From assembly GCA_002382805.1 (NCBI GenBank), contig DGAD01000007.1:62001-126000 (forward strand): a DNA stretch of 64,000 nucleotides, in the 5' to 3' direction. The first letter of the stretch is position 1. The number at the start of each line of letters is the position of its first letter. The notes below the pieces were generated by a model. That model saw only the letters and a list, made by a program, of their open reading frames with translations. It was not told where the DNA came from and did no database searches. Both the position numbers and the translations under genes were made by a program. Below are positions 1 to 8,678 of this stretch, in pieces. The DNA comes from Clostridiales bacterium UBA4039 (GTDB lineage Bacteria; Bacillota; Clostridia; Lachnospirales; Vallitaleaceae).

Positions 1-1
1 T

Positions 2-1063
2 ACATTGCTTGCAGATATTAAACATGGGTTTATGCATGCGGTCAAGTTAAACGATATGTTTTGGCCGATGGTTGAGATGAGCTGGGGCGTAGGTACCGTG
101 TTGGTCTTCTACTTGGGTGTGAGCTTGTTAGATACGGGAGAGATCACCGTTGGGCTATTGGTTGCGTTTATCTCCTATATTTCGATGTTTTGGAATCCAA
201 TTATGAACTTAAGTAACTTTTATAATCAATTGATTACCAATATTGCAGGTGCAGAACGTATTTTTGAAATCCTTGACATTGAACCTGACCTTGTCGATGC
301 CAAAGAAGCTGTATGGTTACCAACCATTCAAGGGGATGTACGATTTGACAATGTGACGTTTGCATATGATCAAGAGGTTGAGGTGCTTAAGGACCTGTCC
401 TTTCATGTTAAAGAAGGGGAAACCATTGCGCTTGTTGGACCTACCGGTGGTGGGAAGTCGACGATTGTTAACTTGATTTGCCGGTTTTATGATATCGATT
501 CCGGACAGATTTTTATTGATGGATACGATATCAAGCAGGTAACCGTTGAAAGTCTTCGAAGCCAAATGGGGATTATGACGCAAGATACTTTCTTATTCTC
601 AGGAAGTCTTCGCGAAAATATTCGCTACGGAAAATTAGATGCAACGGATGAAGAAGTTATTGAGGCAGCAAAGGCTGTGCATGCACATGCATTTATTATG
701 AAGCTGGAGGAAGGCTATGACACCGTTATCAATGAAAAAGGGTCGAAGTTATCTGTCGGACAACGCCAGTTAATTGCCTTTGCACGTACGATGATTGCAA
801 AGCCCAAAATACTTATACTTGACGAGGCGACATCAAGTATTGACACGACAACAGAGCGCTTGGTGCAAAAAGGAATTGAATCGTTACTCAAAGGAAGAAC
901 ATCATTTATTATTGCCCATCGCCTATCAACAATTCAAAAGGCTGACCGGATTTTTGTGATTAATGAACAAGGAATCAAAGAATCGGGAAGTCATGAGCAA
1001 CTATTAAAAGAAAAAGGTCATTATTATGATTTGTACATGGCACAGTTTAGTGCCTTTGCATAA
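2..1063 (+). CDS. ABC transporter, permease/ATP-binding fusion (C-terminal part)
   Basis: The reading frame is open from the left edge, so the N-terminus and part of the membrane domain lie outside the window. The first ~85 codons are the end of an exporter-type transmembrane domain with hydrophobic stretches. A complete ATPase domain follows: Walker A GPTGGGKST (about base 437), signature SVGQRQ, Walker B ILILDEATSSID and the H-loop AHRLST. This order of domains is typical of bacterial half-transporters of the MdlB/BmrCD kind, which act as homo- or heterodimers in the cytoplasmic membrane. The substrate cannot be told from this part. The gene ends in TAA just before a tiny ORF with its own ribosome binding site, so the two may be co-transcribed. 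The family call is secure; the transported compound is unknown. Confidence 0.9.
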   Translation, partial: TLLADIKHGFMHAVKLNDMFWPMVEMSWGVGTVLVFYLGVSLLDTGEITVGLLVAFISYISMFWNPIMNLSNFYNQLITNIAGAERIFEILDIEPDLVDAKEAVWLPTIQGDVRFDNVTFAYDQEVEVLKDLSFHVKEGETIALVGPTGGGKSTIVNLICRFYDIDSGQIFIDGYDIKQVTVESLRSQMGIMTQDTFLFSGSLRENIRYGKLDATDEEVIEAAKAVHAHAFIMKLEEGYDTVINEKGSKLSVGQRQLIAFARTMIAKPKILILDEATSSIDTTTERLVQKGIESLLKGRTSFIIAHRLSTIQKADRIFVINEQGIKESGSHEQLLKEKGHYYDLYMAQFSAFA

Positions 1064-1076
1064 AAGGGAGAAAATT

Positions 1077-1211
1077 ATGGATAGAATTCGAGAGTATCAT
1101 CAAATTAACCAATATTGCCGCAATGAAAACTTGAACTCAGATTATTTTTGGAGTCAAGTCAACGAGCGATCAAAACGTAAGAAAAAAAAGTACTTTATTA
1201 AAAAGAAATAA
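1077..1211 (+). CDS. Small basic hypothetical protein (44 aa)
   Basis: A 44-codon frame starts at ATG 1077, 13 bases after the exporter stop, with AGGGAG at a good distance upstream. An in-frame start 51 bases earlier would lie inside the exporter gene and has no such site. The product is hydrophilic, with a tyrosine/asparagine-rich first half and a very basic tail (RSKRKKKK and a final KKK), and no membrane segment. I do not recognise it. Its place directly behind the exporter suggests co-expression. It could be a chance frame, but the ribosome binding site and spacing favour a real gene. Confidence 0.45.
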   Translation: MDRIREYHQINQYCRNENLNSDYFWSQVNERSKRKKKKYFIKKK

Positions 1212-1281
1212 GTTTTTCTCGAAAGTGGTCGATATATAAAGTAGTATGTTTTATTTAGGAGAACTATAAGGAGAACTTGCT

Positions 1282-3924
1282 ATGCGAATAAATAAACTGT
1301 TACTTATAATGATGGTATCATTGCTTGCTTTAGGCGGATGTCAAAATGATGATGCTAGCAGCAATCAACTTATACATGCGTCAGCCACAGGTGATGATAA
1401 GATTCCGGTATTGTGGGTATACGAATCAGAAAGCTTGTATCAACCAACTTTCGGCAACTTAACGCAAAAAGGATTTGAGAACTTTTCAAAAGAGAAGATT
1501 CAAATGGATGCTTCTGGGTTAAGTTTTACATTTACAACCGAAGATACATCAACATGGATTGGTAAAGATCCGGTTGATGTATCTATTTATAATAAAAAAA
1601 ATGAGAAGATATTTACCAGTCAACTGATACCGGACAATACACTATATCATATCGCCACAGGTGAAAATATTAATTTGCTGTTAGGCGAGACCTATTATAT
1701 CGATATTGAAACGATGGGCAAAGACACGAAGATTCACTACTATCTTCCTTTTTTATATGTTGAGAAAAGTCAAAACCGCTTGGGAATATCCTATGTGCAT
1801 GAAGAGCTTGAGAAGTTTAACACCACAGCTGGAATTATGCCTATGGGAATAGAACAATTGCGTATTGAGTCTAATCAAGATCAGCAGATGTATATTCAGG
1901 TGAACTATGTGGGCGCTAAACGAGAAGATACGGGTTTTCATTCACTGGATATCGTAAAAAAATTTGCAGTTGATTATGAGACCATGACGTTAGAAGCATT
2001 AGAGAGTAGTGTTCAAGAAAAACAGCGCTATTACTATTCTAGTGAGCATGGAGGATGGTATTTGGGAGCATTTGGTGAGCGAGAGAATCGTCAAATAATA
2101 AAAAGTCCGAATAATCGTTTTGAAGTGATTTACAATTCTAATGAAGCCTACTTGTATGATACACAAGTAGAAATGATGTATGAGGTATATCGCTTAGATC
2201 GATTAAATAGTGACTATATCTATGATGAGAGTATAGAGCATGGTATAGAAATATTTGAAGTCTCGAATAAAGGCGAAGTGAATTTTTTAGTCTATGGATA
2301 TATTCAAGATGCGAGTCCAAATTACGGGCGTAGTGGTATTGCATTTTATAGATATGACATGCAAGAAGAACCCATACTTTATTCCTTAGGGATGATTGAA
2401 AATCCTGAGGATTACCGGAAAATGGCAACGAAGCTTAATGAAATGTTTTACTATAATAGTCAGGAACGTATGCTTTACATCCTTTATGAACAGTCGCTGT
2501 ATCGACTGGATTTTGATGTGCAAGAATTTTCCTACGTCGAGACATTTATTAAAGGCAAGCTGGATGGAGACAATGGACTTATTTATTGGGACGATAACAT
2601 GGATAAGTATACCAATACCATACATATTGTGGATCTGTCAGGACGCGAGCTGCATTATACGAATCTGTTCGAATTAGGAAGCTATAAGCATCTGCTGGAT
2701 GTAATTGAAGGTCAGATTTTTGTTGGGGAATATGCGATTGAAGATACATACGAGTATCTAAACGGTAATGTCGTATTCCCATATCATACAATCAACCAAT
2801 ATAATCAACAAGGGGACCGGATAAAAACATACGATGCATCGGATTATGGGCAGGGGTATTACTTTAGCGATATCTATCTAGATGATACAGAAAATAAATA
2901 TAAAGTGGATATCATGACCATGCATGTAGCCAAAGCCGAGAGTTATCGAAACTCACGTGTACATTTTATGGATGTTGAGGAATATGTGTACTTAGATTTT
3001 CCGTTGAAAAATGGGCAGGAGCGATTGGAAAGTCCGGTGATTGTTAGTTCAAAAGTTAGAGAAGCTGCAATGGTTCACGCGGTGAGCGTATCGACATCAT
3101 ATAAGGACAATGATTATTTTCAATTTCGCAAGATGCCTCCTCTAGATGTTTATGTTGTTTCAGACCATATAAAAGGCACACAATATTATACGATAAACCT
3201 AGATGAAGCTTTTATATATGGGCAAAACAAAAAAGACTATACAATTTATCATTGGAAGTATAATGTGAAAAACAATTCAGGTGAATTGACAGAAATATTT
3301 AACAATAAAGATTTAAGAGAACAGGTTTACTTAGATGATATTATAATTATTCCTCAGCGCCCTGAGCTTCCAAGAGGATGTGAAGTGACGGCATTAAGTA
3401 TTTTATTGAATCGGTATGTAGATGATGCACCCTCAAAGCTCACATTAAATGCTCAGGTTAAGACTTCACCCGATAATTATGAAATTAAAAATGGGTTTGT
3501 TCATTTTGCGGACATGCATTTGGAATTTTCGGGTAGCGCATCCGACACATCAAAACCGGGATTAGGTGTCTATATTAAGCCAATCCAAGAACTTGCAGAA
3601 AAATATGTCTCAAATCGGGCAAAGGCAGTCAGTGGTATAAGTTTTGAACAATTACTAGGTCTTGTAGCCAATGATATGCCCGTGCTAATTATAACGCCAA
3701 ATCGTTATCAAGAAGTACAAGACCACAGCAAACAAGTGTGGAAGACGCCATCGGGTTATATGGAAGTAACATATCAAGAACATAGTGTGGTTGTCATGGG
3801 ATTTGATGAGAAGCATGTGTATTATAGTGACCCTTCAAAAGCTCGAATTGATAAAAAACCCAAAGAAGATTTTCGTCGTGGCTGGGAATCAATGGGAAGT
3901 CAAGCGATGATAATTGTGGATTAA
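1282..3924 (+). CDS. Large lipoprotein with C-terminal C39-like peptidase domain
   Basis: 880 residues. The start ATG follows AAGGAG by 8 bases. The N-terminus is a lipoprotein signal with lipobox LGGC (Cys20), so the protein should be anchored outside the membrane. Residues ~30-680 show no motif I can name; they are rich in Tyr/Asp/Glu and look like repeated beta-strand segments. The last ~190 residues resemble the C39-like papain-fold family (Peptidase_C39_2): the nucleophile motif PRGCEVTAL places Cys at ~700, His834 begins HSVVVMGF, and Asp850 lies in YYSDPS, giving a Cys-His-Asp triad in the expected order. Such proteins are thought to cleave wall or secreted peptides. The peptidase activity is inferred from family resemblance; the long N-terminal region is undescribed here. 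It is followed by a strong hairpin facing a convergent gene. Confidence 0.75.
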   Translation: MRINKLLLIMMVSLLALGGCQNDDASSNQLIHASATGDDKIPVLWVYESESLYQPTFGNLTQKGFENFSKEKIQMDASGLSFTFTTEDTSTWIGKDPVDVSIYNKKNEKIFTSQLIPDNTLYHIATGENINLLLGETYYIDIETMGKDTKIHYYLPFLYVEKSQNRLGISYVHEELEKFNTTAGIMPMGIEQLRIESNQDQQMYIQVNYVGAKREDTGFHSLDIVKKFAVDYETMTLEALESSVQEKQRYYYSSEHGGWYLGAFGERENRQIIKSPNNRFEVIYNSNEAYLYDTQVEMMYEVYRLDRLNSDYIYDESIEHGIEIFEVSNKGEVNFLVYGYIQDASPNYGRSGIAFYRYDMQEEPILYSLGMIENPEDYRKMATKLNEMFYYNSQERMLYILYEQSLYRLDFDVQEFSYVETFIKGKLDGDNGLIYWDDNMDKYTNTIHIVDLSGRELHYTNLFELGSYKHLLDVIEGQIFVGEYAIEDTYEYLNGNVVFPYHTINQYNQQGDRIKTYDASDYGQGYYFSDIYLDDTENKYKVDIMTMHVAKAESYRNSRVHFMDVEEYVYLDFPLKNGQERLESPVIVSSKVREAAMVHAVSVSTSYKDNDYFQFRKMPPLDVYVVSDHIKGTQYYTINLDEAFIYGQNKKDYTIYHWKYNVKNNSGELTEIFNNKDLREQVYLDDIIIIPQRPELPRGCEVTALSILLNRYVDDAPSKLTLNAQVKTSPDNYEIKNGFVHFADMHLEFSGSASDTSKPGLGVYIKPIQELAEKYVSNRAKAVSGISFEQLLGLVANDMPVLIITPNRYQEVQDHSKQVWKTPSGYMEVTYQEHSVVVMGFDEKHVYYSDPSKARIDKKPKEDFRRGWESMGSQAMIIVD

Positions 3925-4030
3925 AAATCCTAAAATAGGCGAAAATGTTCAAAAATCGTACAAGTAATCCACACAGTAAACAGACTTATCCACAATTTTC
4001 TTGATTTTTCAGAAAATTTGATGTGAATAA
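3915..4030. promoter_or_regulatory. DnaA-box cluster between convergent genes
   Basis: Matches to the DnaA consensus TTATNCACA lie at 3986-3994 (TTATCCACA, perfect) and 4022-4030 (TGTGAATAA, consensus on the other strand). Two 8-of-9 matches lie at 3915-3923 (TGTGGATTA) and 3965-3973 (TAATCCACA). Four sites in 116 bases is more than chance predicts, although isolated single matches are expected at this base composition. No dnaA gene is nearby, so this would be a titration or reactivation site rather than an origin. Confidence 0.35.
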
Positions 4031-4038
4031 GTCTGTTT
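3978..4038. terminator. Bidirectional terminator-like inverted repeat
   Basis: Seventeen-base arms at 3978-3994 and 4022-4038 pair with one mismatch around a 27-base A/T-rich loop. A T-run follows on the + strand (4035-4042). It sits between two convergent genes, the usual place for a shared terminator. The arms also contain DnaA-box sequences, which is noted separately. Confidence 0.6.
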
Positions 4039-4070
4039 TTTCATTTTTAAGTGGAAAAGTTTAATTAGAA

Positions 4071-5222
4071 TTATAATGTTTTCATTCGTTGATCATATAG
4101 TCGATCAACTTGTCGTGTGATGATATTTTTTAGAACGGCAACAATGGGAACACCGATAAACATTCCGACGAATCCGAAGAATTTTCCAAAGACGATAATT
4201 GCAAAAATAACCCAAAAAGGAGATAAACCTGTAGAATTTCCTAAAATCTTTGGACCTAGAATATTACCGTCAAACTGTTGCAAAATCAGAACAAAAACCA
4301 TGAACCAAATTGCTTGAACCGGATTGATAAATAACAATAAAACAAAGCCGATTATACCACCAATAAAAGGCCCAAAATATGGAATAATATTCGTTACGCC
4401 AATGATGACACTAAGTAGTAGCGCATATTGAAAGTTAAAGATAACTAAAACCACAAAAGCGATGATACCGATAATCAGAGAATCTAAAAGTTTCCCAATA
4501 ATAAAGTTGATAAAGATCTCATTACTTTCTTTTCCAAGGTTGATTAGGTTAATGGCGTGCTTTGCAGGGAAAATAGCCAGAACAACTTTTCTTGCTGTAC
4601 GTAGTCCGGCTTCCTTAGTTAACAAAAGATAGATAGCGATGATAAACCCAAGAAGAATGTTCATAAGCGCTGACGCAAAACTTGAGAGATAGGTAAGTAT
4701 TTTTGGGGCAAAGTTTTGTACCATATTTGAAAGCGAGGCAATAGTTTCTTTTATGTTATCGTTGAAATAGCGGTTGATAAAAGTCATATCGATATAATAA
4801 TCTGTATCAAAGATGGGCAGCGTATCTTGACTTAAAAACTTATCAATCATTGGTAGATAAATACCGGGAAGCTTTGCGATTTCCTGGACACTTGAGATAA
4901 GTTGCGGTACGATAAAAGAAAGGAGAATAACAATGGAACTGATAACAACAATATAAGCTGAAAAAATGGAAAGACCACGTTGGATTTTCTCGCTTTTAAT
5001 TTTTTTAAAAAAGGTGAATTCAATTCTTTGAACAAGAGGGTCCAAAAAATAGGCGATGGTTAATGCATAGATAAATGGTGACAGTGTTTTAAGAATAACA
5101 CTAAAAGCAGTGTTGGTTTGATCCCAACTGTTGGTGACTTTATAAATGCCATAGCAAATTAAAAAAACAAGAATAACGTAGACGGCGACAGTATTATATT
5201 TTCGATTCCAGTTAATTTTCAT
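4071..5222 (-). CDS. AI-2E family transporter (PerM/YdiK-like membrane protein)
   Basis: 383 residues with about eight hydrophobic segments: two near the N-terminus (residues ~12-65), one at ~70-95, then a group from ~180 to the end. The C-terminal half carries the family's typical pattern, including GVTNIIPYFGPFIGGIIG and a final glycine-rich FGKFFGFVGMFIGVPI stretch. The family was named for autoinducer-2 export, but many members have other or unknown roles such as Na+/H+ exchange, so the substrate is open. The start is backed by an AGGGA site 7 bases upstream. The gene is divergent from the DUF815 gene and convergent with the large lipoprotein gene. Confidence 0.88.
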   Translation of the reverse strand: MKINWNRKYNTVAVYVILVFLICYGIYKVTNSWDQTNTAFSVILKTLSPFIYALTIAYFLDPLVQRIEFTFFKKIKSEKIQRGLSIFSAYIVVISSIVILLSFIVPQLISSVQEIAKLPGIYLPMIDKFLSQDTLPIFDTDYYIDMTFINRYFNDNIKETIASLSNMVQNFAPKILTYLSSFASALMNILLGFIIAIYLLLTKEAGLRTARKVVLAIFPAKHAINLINLGKESNEIFINFIIGKLLDSLIIGIIAFVVLVIFNFQYALLLSVIIGVTNIIPYFGPFIGGIIGFVLLLFINPVQAIWFMVFVLILQQFDGNILGPKILGNSTGLSPFWVIFAIIVFGKFFGFVGMFIGVPIVAVLKNIITRQVDRLYDQRMKTL

Positions 5223-5313
5223 TTCACATTCCCTTTCAAGTATATTAATCTAATCATATCAAAAACTTGTTTTATTAACTAGCTGTTTTGCGCATTTTAA
5301 TATAAATGTAATA

Positions 5314-5342
5314 TTGTAGGATTGGCAGGAGACGTATATAAT
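5314..5342 (+). promoter_or_regulatory. Sigma-A promoter for the DUF815 ATPase gene
   Basis: TTGTAG (5314-5319) and a perfect TATAAT (5337-5342) are 17 bases apart, 36 bases before the start codon and upstream of an AAGGAG site. It probably also transcribes the following rlmH-like gene. Confidence 0.65.
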
Positions 5343-5377
5343 AAAAGTACTATGATTAAGGCATAAGGAGACGAGCG

Positions 5378-6616
5378 ATGCAATTAAAATTAAACCAGTT
5401 AACCATTTTTGACTATCTAATAGAGGACCCTGTTCTTATTTGTGTCAAACAGCTTATTGAAGCGACAGAAAAACAGGATAAATACTTTGAACTTATTCGT
5501 TTGCTTTTAAATAAAAATCAAAATTTTTCGGAATACATTCTCTTTCATATGATTCATGATGCAAAAGAAAAAGTGATGCAACTTATTCATCAAGAGAGTC
5601 TAAGTGCTTATCAGCTCAGTTGCGTAGACAATGATTTGACCATTCTTTTTGATATCTTATCCCTCGACTTAAAAGCCTTGGCAAAACAATCGAAAGATGA
5701 ACGCTATATATTGGCAAAGATGGAAAAAGAATCCAACAATAAGTTGAAGCCTACCCTACAGATTTATCTGAATTTTTTTGCAACATTCAAAGAAGGAGAG
5801 CGAAAAGGAAAAGCAGAAGCTTTTGTGAAGCTCCTAAAAACATATGGTGTGGGTCAGTTTAGCTTTGACCATGGATTTTTGGTAAAAGTTCAAGGGGATA
5901 CACTTGAATTTTCAGGGGTTGAAAGTGTTGTTACCTTAGGGTGGGAGCAGATATATTTATATGAAAGGCAAAAACAAGCCTTGTATAATAATACAAAAGC
6001 TTTTGTTGAAGGCTACGCAAGTCAACATGCGCTTCTTGTCGGAGGAAGTGGGACAGGGAAGTCGACTTCGGTTAAAACAGTGGCAAAGCTTTTTGCGCAT
6101 CAAGGTCTACGCTTAATACAAATGCAAAAAGGACAATTGATGTATTTGCCTAAAGTTCTAAATACTTTAAAAAATCAGGGGTTCAAGTTTATTATTTTTA
6201 TTGATGACTTATCTTTTGAAGCCAATGAAGACGAGTATAAGTTTTTAAAATCTTTTATTGAAGGCAGTATTTTAGATGATTTTTCCCATATTGTCTTTTA
6301 TGTAACATCAAACCGACGTCACCTGATAAAAGAAATTCGTACCGAACGGGAAAACGATATTCATCTTCAAGATTTTATTCAAGAAATGACCTCCCTATCG
6401 GATCGATTTGGACTGACATTAATTTATGAAAATCTAGATCAAAAAGAATATTTTCTCATGGTACAATCCATGGCAAAAAAAGAAGGTGTCCAGATGGATG
6501 AAGAGTTGATCTTAAAGGAGGCACGAATCTTTGCGATGCGACACGGGAAAATGTCTGGCCGGGTAGCTGCTCAATTTATTCGACAGCTTAAGTTAGACCA
6601 ACAGTTAAACCAATAG
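5378..6616 (+). CDS. DUF815 family AAA ATPase
   Basis: 412 residues. The N-terminal ~190 residues are helical and charged. From ~200 on the protein matches the DUF815 family of P-loop ATPases: Walker A GGSGTGKST at ~223-231, Walker B FIIFIDDLSFE at ~271, the hallmark TSNRRHLIKE, and the sensor segment SLSDRFGLTL. The family is widespread in Firmicutes and Proteobacteria and resembles the AAA+ loader/chaperone class; its cellular role is not established. The start ATG follows AAGGAG. The gene is 28 bases upstream of the rlmH-like gene on the same strand, so they are probably co-transcribed. Confidence 0.88.
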   Translation: MQLKLNQLTIFDYLIEDPVLICVKQLIEATEKQDKYFELIRLLLNKNQNFSEYILFHMIHDAKEKVMQLIHQESLSAYQLSCVDNDLTILFDILSLDLKALAKQSKDERYILAKMEKESNNKLKPTLQIYLNFFATFKEGERKGKAEAFVKLLKTYGVGQFSFDHGFLVKVQGDTLEFSGVESVVTLGWEQIYLYERQKQALYNNTKAFVEGYASQHALLVGGSGTGKSTSVKTVAKLFAHQGLRLIQMQKGQLMYLPKVLNTLKNQGFKFIIFIDDLSFEANEDEYKFLKSFIEGSILDDFSHIVFYVTSNRRHLIKEIRTERENDIHLQDFIQEMTSLSDRFGLTLIYENLDQKEYFLMVQSMAKKEGVQMDEELILKEARIFAMRHGKMSGRVAAQFIRQLKLDQQLNQ

Positions 6617-6644
6617 TTAAATAAGCAAGTGAAAAGAGGTTTGT

Positions 6645-7103
6645 GTGGAAATAGTAATTGTATGTGTAGGCAAAATCAAGGAAAAATACCTGGTGACTGG
6701 GATCGAACATTATATACGAGAGATTAAAAAGACGATACCCGTATCCATTATTCAGATGGATGATGAAAAGGCACCGGAAAATCTATCTGTTGCAATGGAA
6801 GAACAGGTCAAAGACCATGAGGGTGAAAAGCTATTACGTGTGATTAAAGACGATATGTATGTTATTACTTTAGAGATATTAGGAAAAGAAGTGACAACAG
6901 ATGCTTTTATAAAAGTTATAAAAAAAGCCGGTAAAACCAATAAAGACAGAATTTGCTTTGTTATTGGCGGGTCATTGGGACTCAGTGAAGCGGTGTTAAA
7001 ACGCTCCAATACAGCAATTTCTTTTTCAAAGATGACGTTTCCGCATCAATTGATGCGCTTGATTCTTGTTCAAAAAATAGCGGAAATAAGAGATTACTTG
7101 TGA
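6645..7103 (+). CDS. rlmH: RlmH-like SPOUT methyltransferase, C-terminally shortened copy A
   Basis: 152 residues from a GTG start with AAGAGG upstream. RlmH methylates N3 of pseudouridine 1915 in 23S rRNA using S-adenosylmethionine and acts as a dimer with a trefoil-knot fold. This copy has the N-terminal signature (VCVGKIKEKYL, then a Y-I-R-E-I helix), the SAM-pocket loop VIGGSLGLSE at ~107-116 and the knot motif MTFPHQLMRLIL. It then diverges: it ends QKIAEIRDYL where family members continue with EQIYRA-R and end in YHK/YHR. The conserved tail, which contributes to the composite active site, is therefore missing. The stop lies in a 10-base overlap with a convergent second RlmH-like gene that still encodes that tail. 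It is either a damaged enzyme or half of a pair. Confidence 0.85.
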   Translation: MEIVIVCVGKIKEKYLVTGIEHYIREIKKTIPVSIIQMDDEKAPENLSVAMEEQVKDHEGEKLLRVIKDDMYVITLEILGKEVTTDAFIKVIKKAGKTNKDRICFVIGGSLGLSEAVLKRSNTAISFSKMTFPHQLMRLILVQKIAEIRDYL

Positions 7104-7504
7104 TAAGCTTGGTTTAAGTTGATTCTATATGCTCGATAGATTTGTTCAAATAAAAGGGTGAGGATAACACCAGGTTCATTAACTAACGCCGAGAGTGCGA
7201 TATGGGCGTTACACTGGTTTAAGATAGCATCGGAGGGATTAATAATAAGGGTGAGGCGAGAGTTCCCGCTAATTCCAAGTTGGGATAAGTAGTGAGCAAA
7301 ATCAACGGAGGTATAGGTGGAAGTATTCACGGATATACCGATGATATAGGCGGATGCAGCCATTTTTTTGGCGATAGCGGCATCAGAAGAACACGAAATC
7401 AGTTGGATTTTGCAGTAGCGCTGCAGGCGTTTGTGATATTCTTTGATGGCATTAGAATAAAAAGAGGGTAGTTTTTTTTCCTGATGGATAATTGTAAAAT
7501 TCAT
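7094..7504 (-). CDS. Divergent RlmH-like SPOUT protein, copy B (lacks SAM-pocket motifs)
   Basis: 136 residues. I start at ATG 7504, which sits six bases from AGGAG; an ATG two codons earlier abuts the site directly. The order of elements follows RlmH: an N-terminal beta strand, a helix with YHKRLQRYCK, the strand-turn SVDFAHYLSQLGISGNSRLT, and the C-terminal FEQIYRAYRI...AYHK, which is the standard RlmH tail. However, the glycine-rich SAM loop (GG-x-GLS) is replaced by LIINPSDAIL, and the knot motif PHQL-R by NEPGVIL. On its own it should bind SAM poorly. It is convergent with copy A, overlapping it by 10 bases. It could be a decaying paralog, or a partner that gives its tail to copy A. The family assignment rests on the tail and overall length. 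Confidence 0.7.
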   Translation of the reverse strand: MNFTIIHQEKKLPSFYSNAIKEYHKRLQRYCKIQLISCSSDAAIAKKMAASAYIIGISVNTSTYTSVDFAHYLSQLGISGNSRLTLIINPSDAILNQCNAHIALSALVNEPGVILTLLFEQIYRAYRINLNQAYHK

Positions 7505-7573
7505 AGGCATCTCCTAATATATAAATATAGCTTTTATATCATACCATAAAAAAATGCTAATATCGATTAATTT

Positions 7574-7588
7574 TGTTATACGATAACA
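7574..7588. promoter_or_regulatory. Perfect 6-3-6 inverted repeat upstream of sensor operon
   Basis: TGTTAT, three bases, ATAACA, about 40 bases before the start of the first binding-protein gene. Its size suits a dimeric regulator. The regulator is not known; the YesN-like protein of the same operon is one candidate. Confidence 0.35.
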
Positions 7589-7628
7589 TGATAGAATAGA
7601 AGAAGTGCTTGAATAAAGGAGAGGATCC

Positions 7629-8678
7629 ATGTTAACTAAAATCAAAAATAAACATATATTCTTTTGGGTCATGGGCATATTGATGGTTTCACTTAGTATG
7701 GCTTTATTTGCCGGATTCTATATATCTTATCAGTTAACCAAATCATCAACAGATGAATATTATTGGGGAGAAAATGAAAGCGCAACGTATCATGTAATGA
7801 TTCTTTTGGATGGGGCGAATCAAGCCTATAGCGAAGAGTTCATACGTGGTGTTGATGCAAAGAGTGAAAAGTACCGTGTGGCAACGGAGATTATCTCTAT
7901 CGAAGGGGCAAACTATCGGGACCAGCTTTTAGAAAATATGCAATTAGCCTTATATAATCAGGTCGATGGTTTAATTATCCATGCATATTATGATGCAGAG
8001 GTGATTGCCATGATTAACAAGTTGTCATCGGAGGGTATTGCGGTAATTACGATGAATGAAGATTTGCCTGCGAGTCAGCGAATTACATACGTCGGAGTTA
8101 ATCGTTATACAATTGGTGAGATTGCGGCACAAGCGATGATAAAATCTGTAGGTACTTCTGGGAAAATAGCCGTTATTGAACCTAGAAGCTATGAAGAATA
8201 TCCGGATATTGATGATAGTCTTTTAGTTTTAGGATTTAAAGATATTCTAAAGAAGTATCCGGATATTTCCTTAGAACATGTTCTATATACAGAAGAAGGG
8301 GTTCTAAGCGCCGAAATTATAGCAACGAATTTAATGAAAACAAATCCAGATATCAACGGTATTTTTTGTACAAATACATCCAACACCTTAGGTGTCGTAC
8401 AGGTACTTGTGGATAATAACCTTGTCAGTCAAGTGAGCCTTATTGGATATGGAGATGAGGTAGAGATTCTTGAAAGTATTAAAAAAGGAAATATTATCGA
8501 AGCATCTATTGTAACAGATTATCGCGACATTGGAGAAAAAGTTATTGATGCTTTTTATGAGTATAAGACCAGTGCGTTTGTCAGTAATTACTTTAACACA
8601 TCCATTCAGGTGATTGAGCAAAGCAATGTGGATTCGATGTTGCGAGAAAAGAGTGAAGAAAATGCCAAAACTCAGTAA
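7629..8678 (+). CDS. Membrane-anchored periplasmic-binding-fold sugar sensor (first)
   Basis: 349 residues with one hydrophobic helix near the N-terminus (residues ~11-33) and no lipobox cysteine, so it should be held by an uncleaved anchor. Residues ~55-340 look like the Peripla_BP_4 (ribose/xylose/LacI-type) fold: an initial strand YHVMILLDG, the hinge-side motif VDGLIIHAY, VITMNED and YVGVNRYTIGEIAA, then GIFCTNTSNTLG. No transporter ATPase or permease follows directly; the next gene is a LytS-like histidine kinase that overlaps its end by 17 bases. This arrangement is that of sensory binding proteins which hand a ligand signal to a kinase, as described for the XylFII-LytS pair in clostridia. 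The ligand is unknown; a monosaccharide is likely. Confidence 0.8.
   Translation: MLTKIKNKHIFFWVMGILMVSLSMALFAGFYISYQLTKSSTDEYYWGENESATYHVMILLDGANQAYSEEFIRGVDAKSEKYRVATEIISIEGANYRDQLLENMQLALYNQVDGLIIHAYYDAEVIAMINKLSSEGIAVITMNEDLPASQRITYVGVNRYTIGEIAAQAMIKSVGTSGKIAVIEPRSYEEYPDIDDSLLVLGFKDILKKYPDISLEHVLYTEEGVLSAEIIATNLMKTNPDINGIFCTNTSNTLGVVQVLVDNNLVSQVSLIGYGDEVEILESIKKGNIIEASIVTDYRDIGEKVIDAFYEYKTSAFVSNYFNTSIQVIEQSNVDSMLREKSEENAKTQ

Noticed and set aside
317..583. Antisense ORF inside the exporter gene
   Set aside because: Lies fully within a gene with clear ATPase motifs on the other strand and has no ribosome binding site. Many similar shadow frames were dropped for the same reason.
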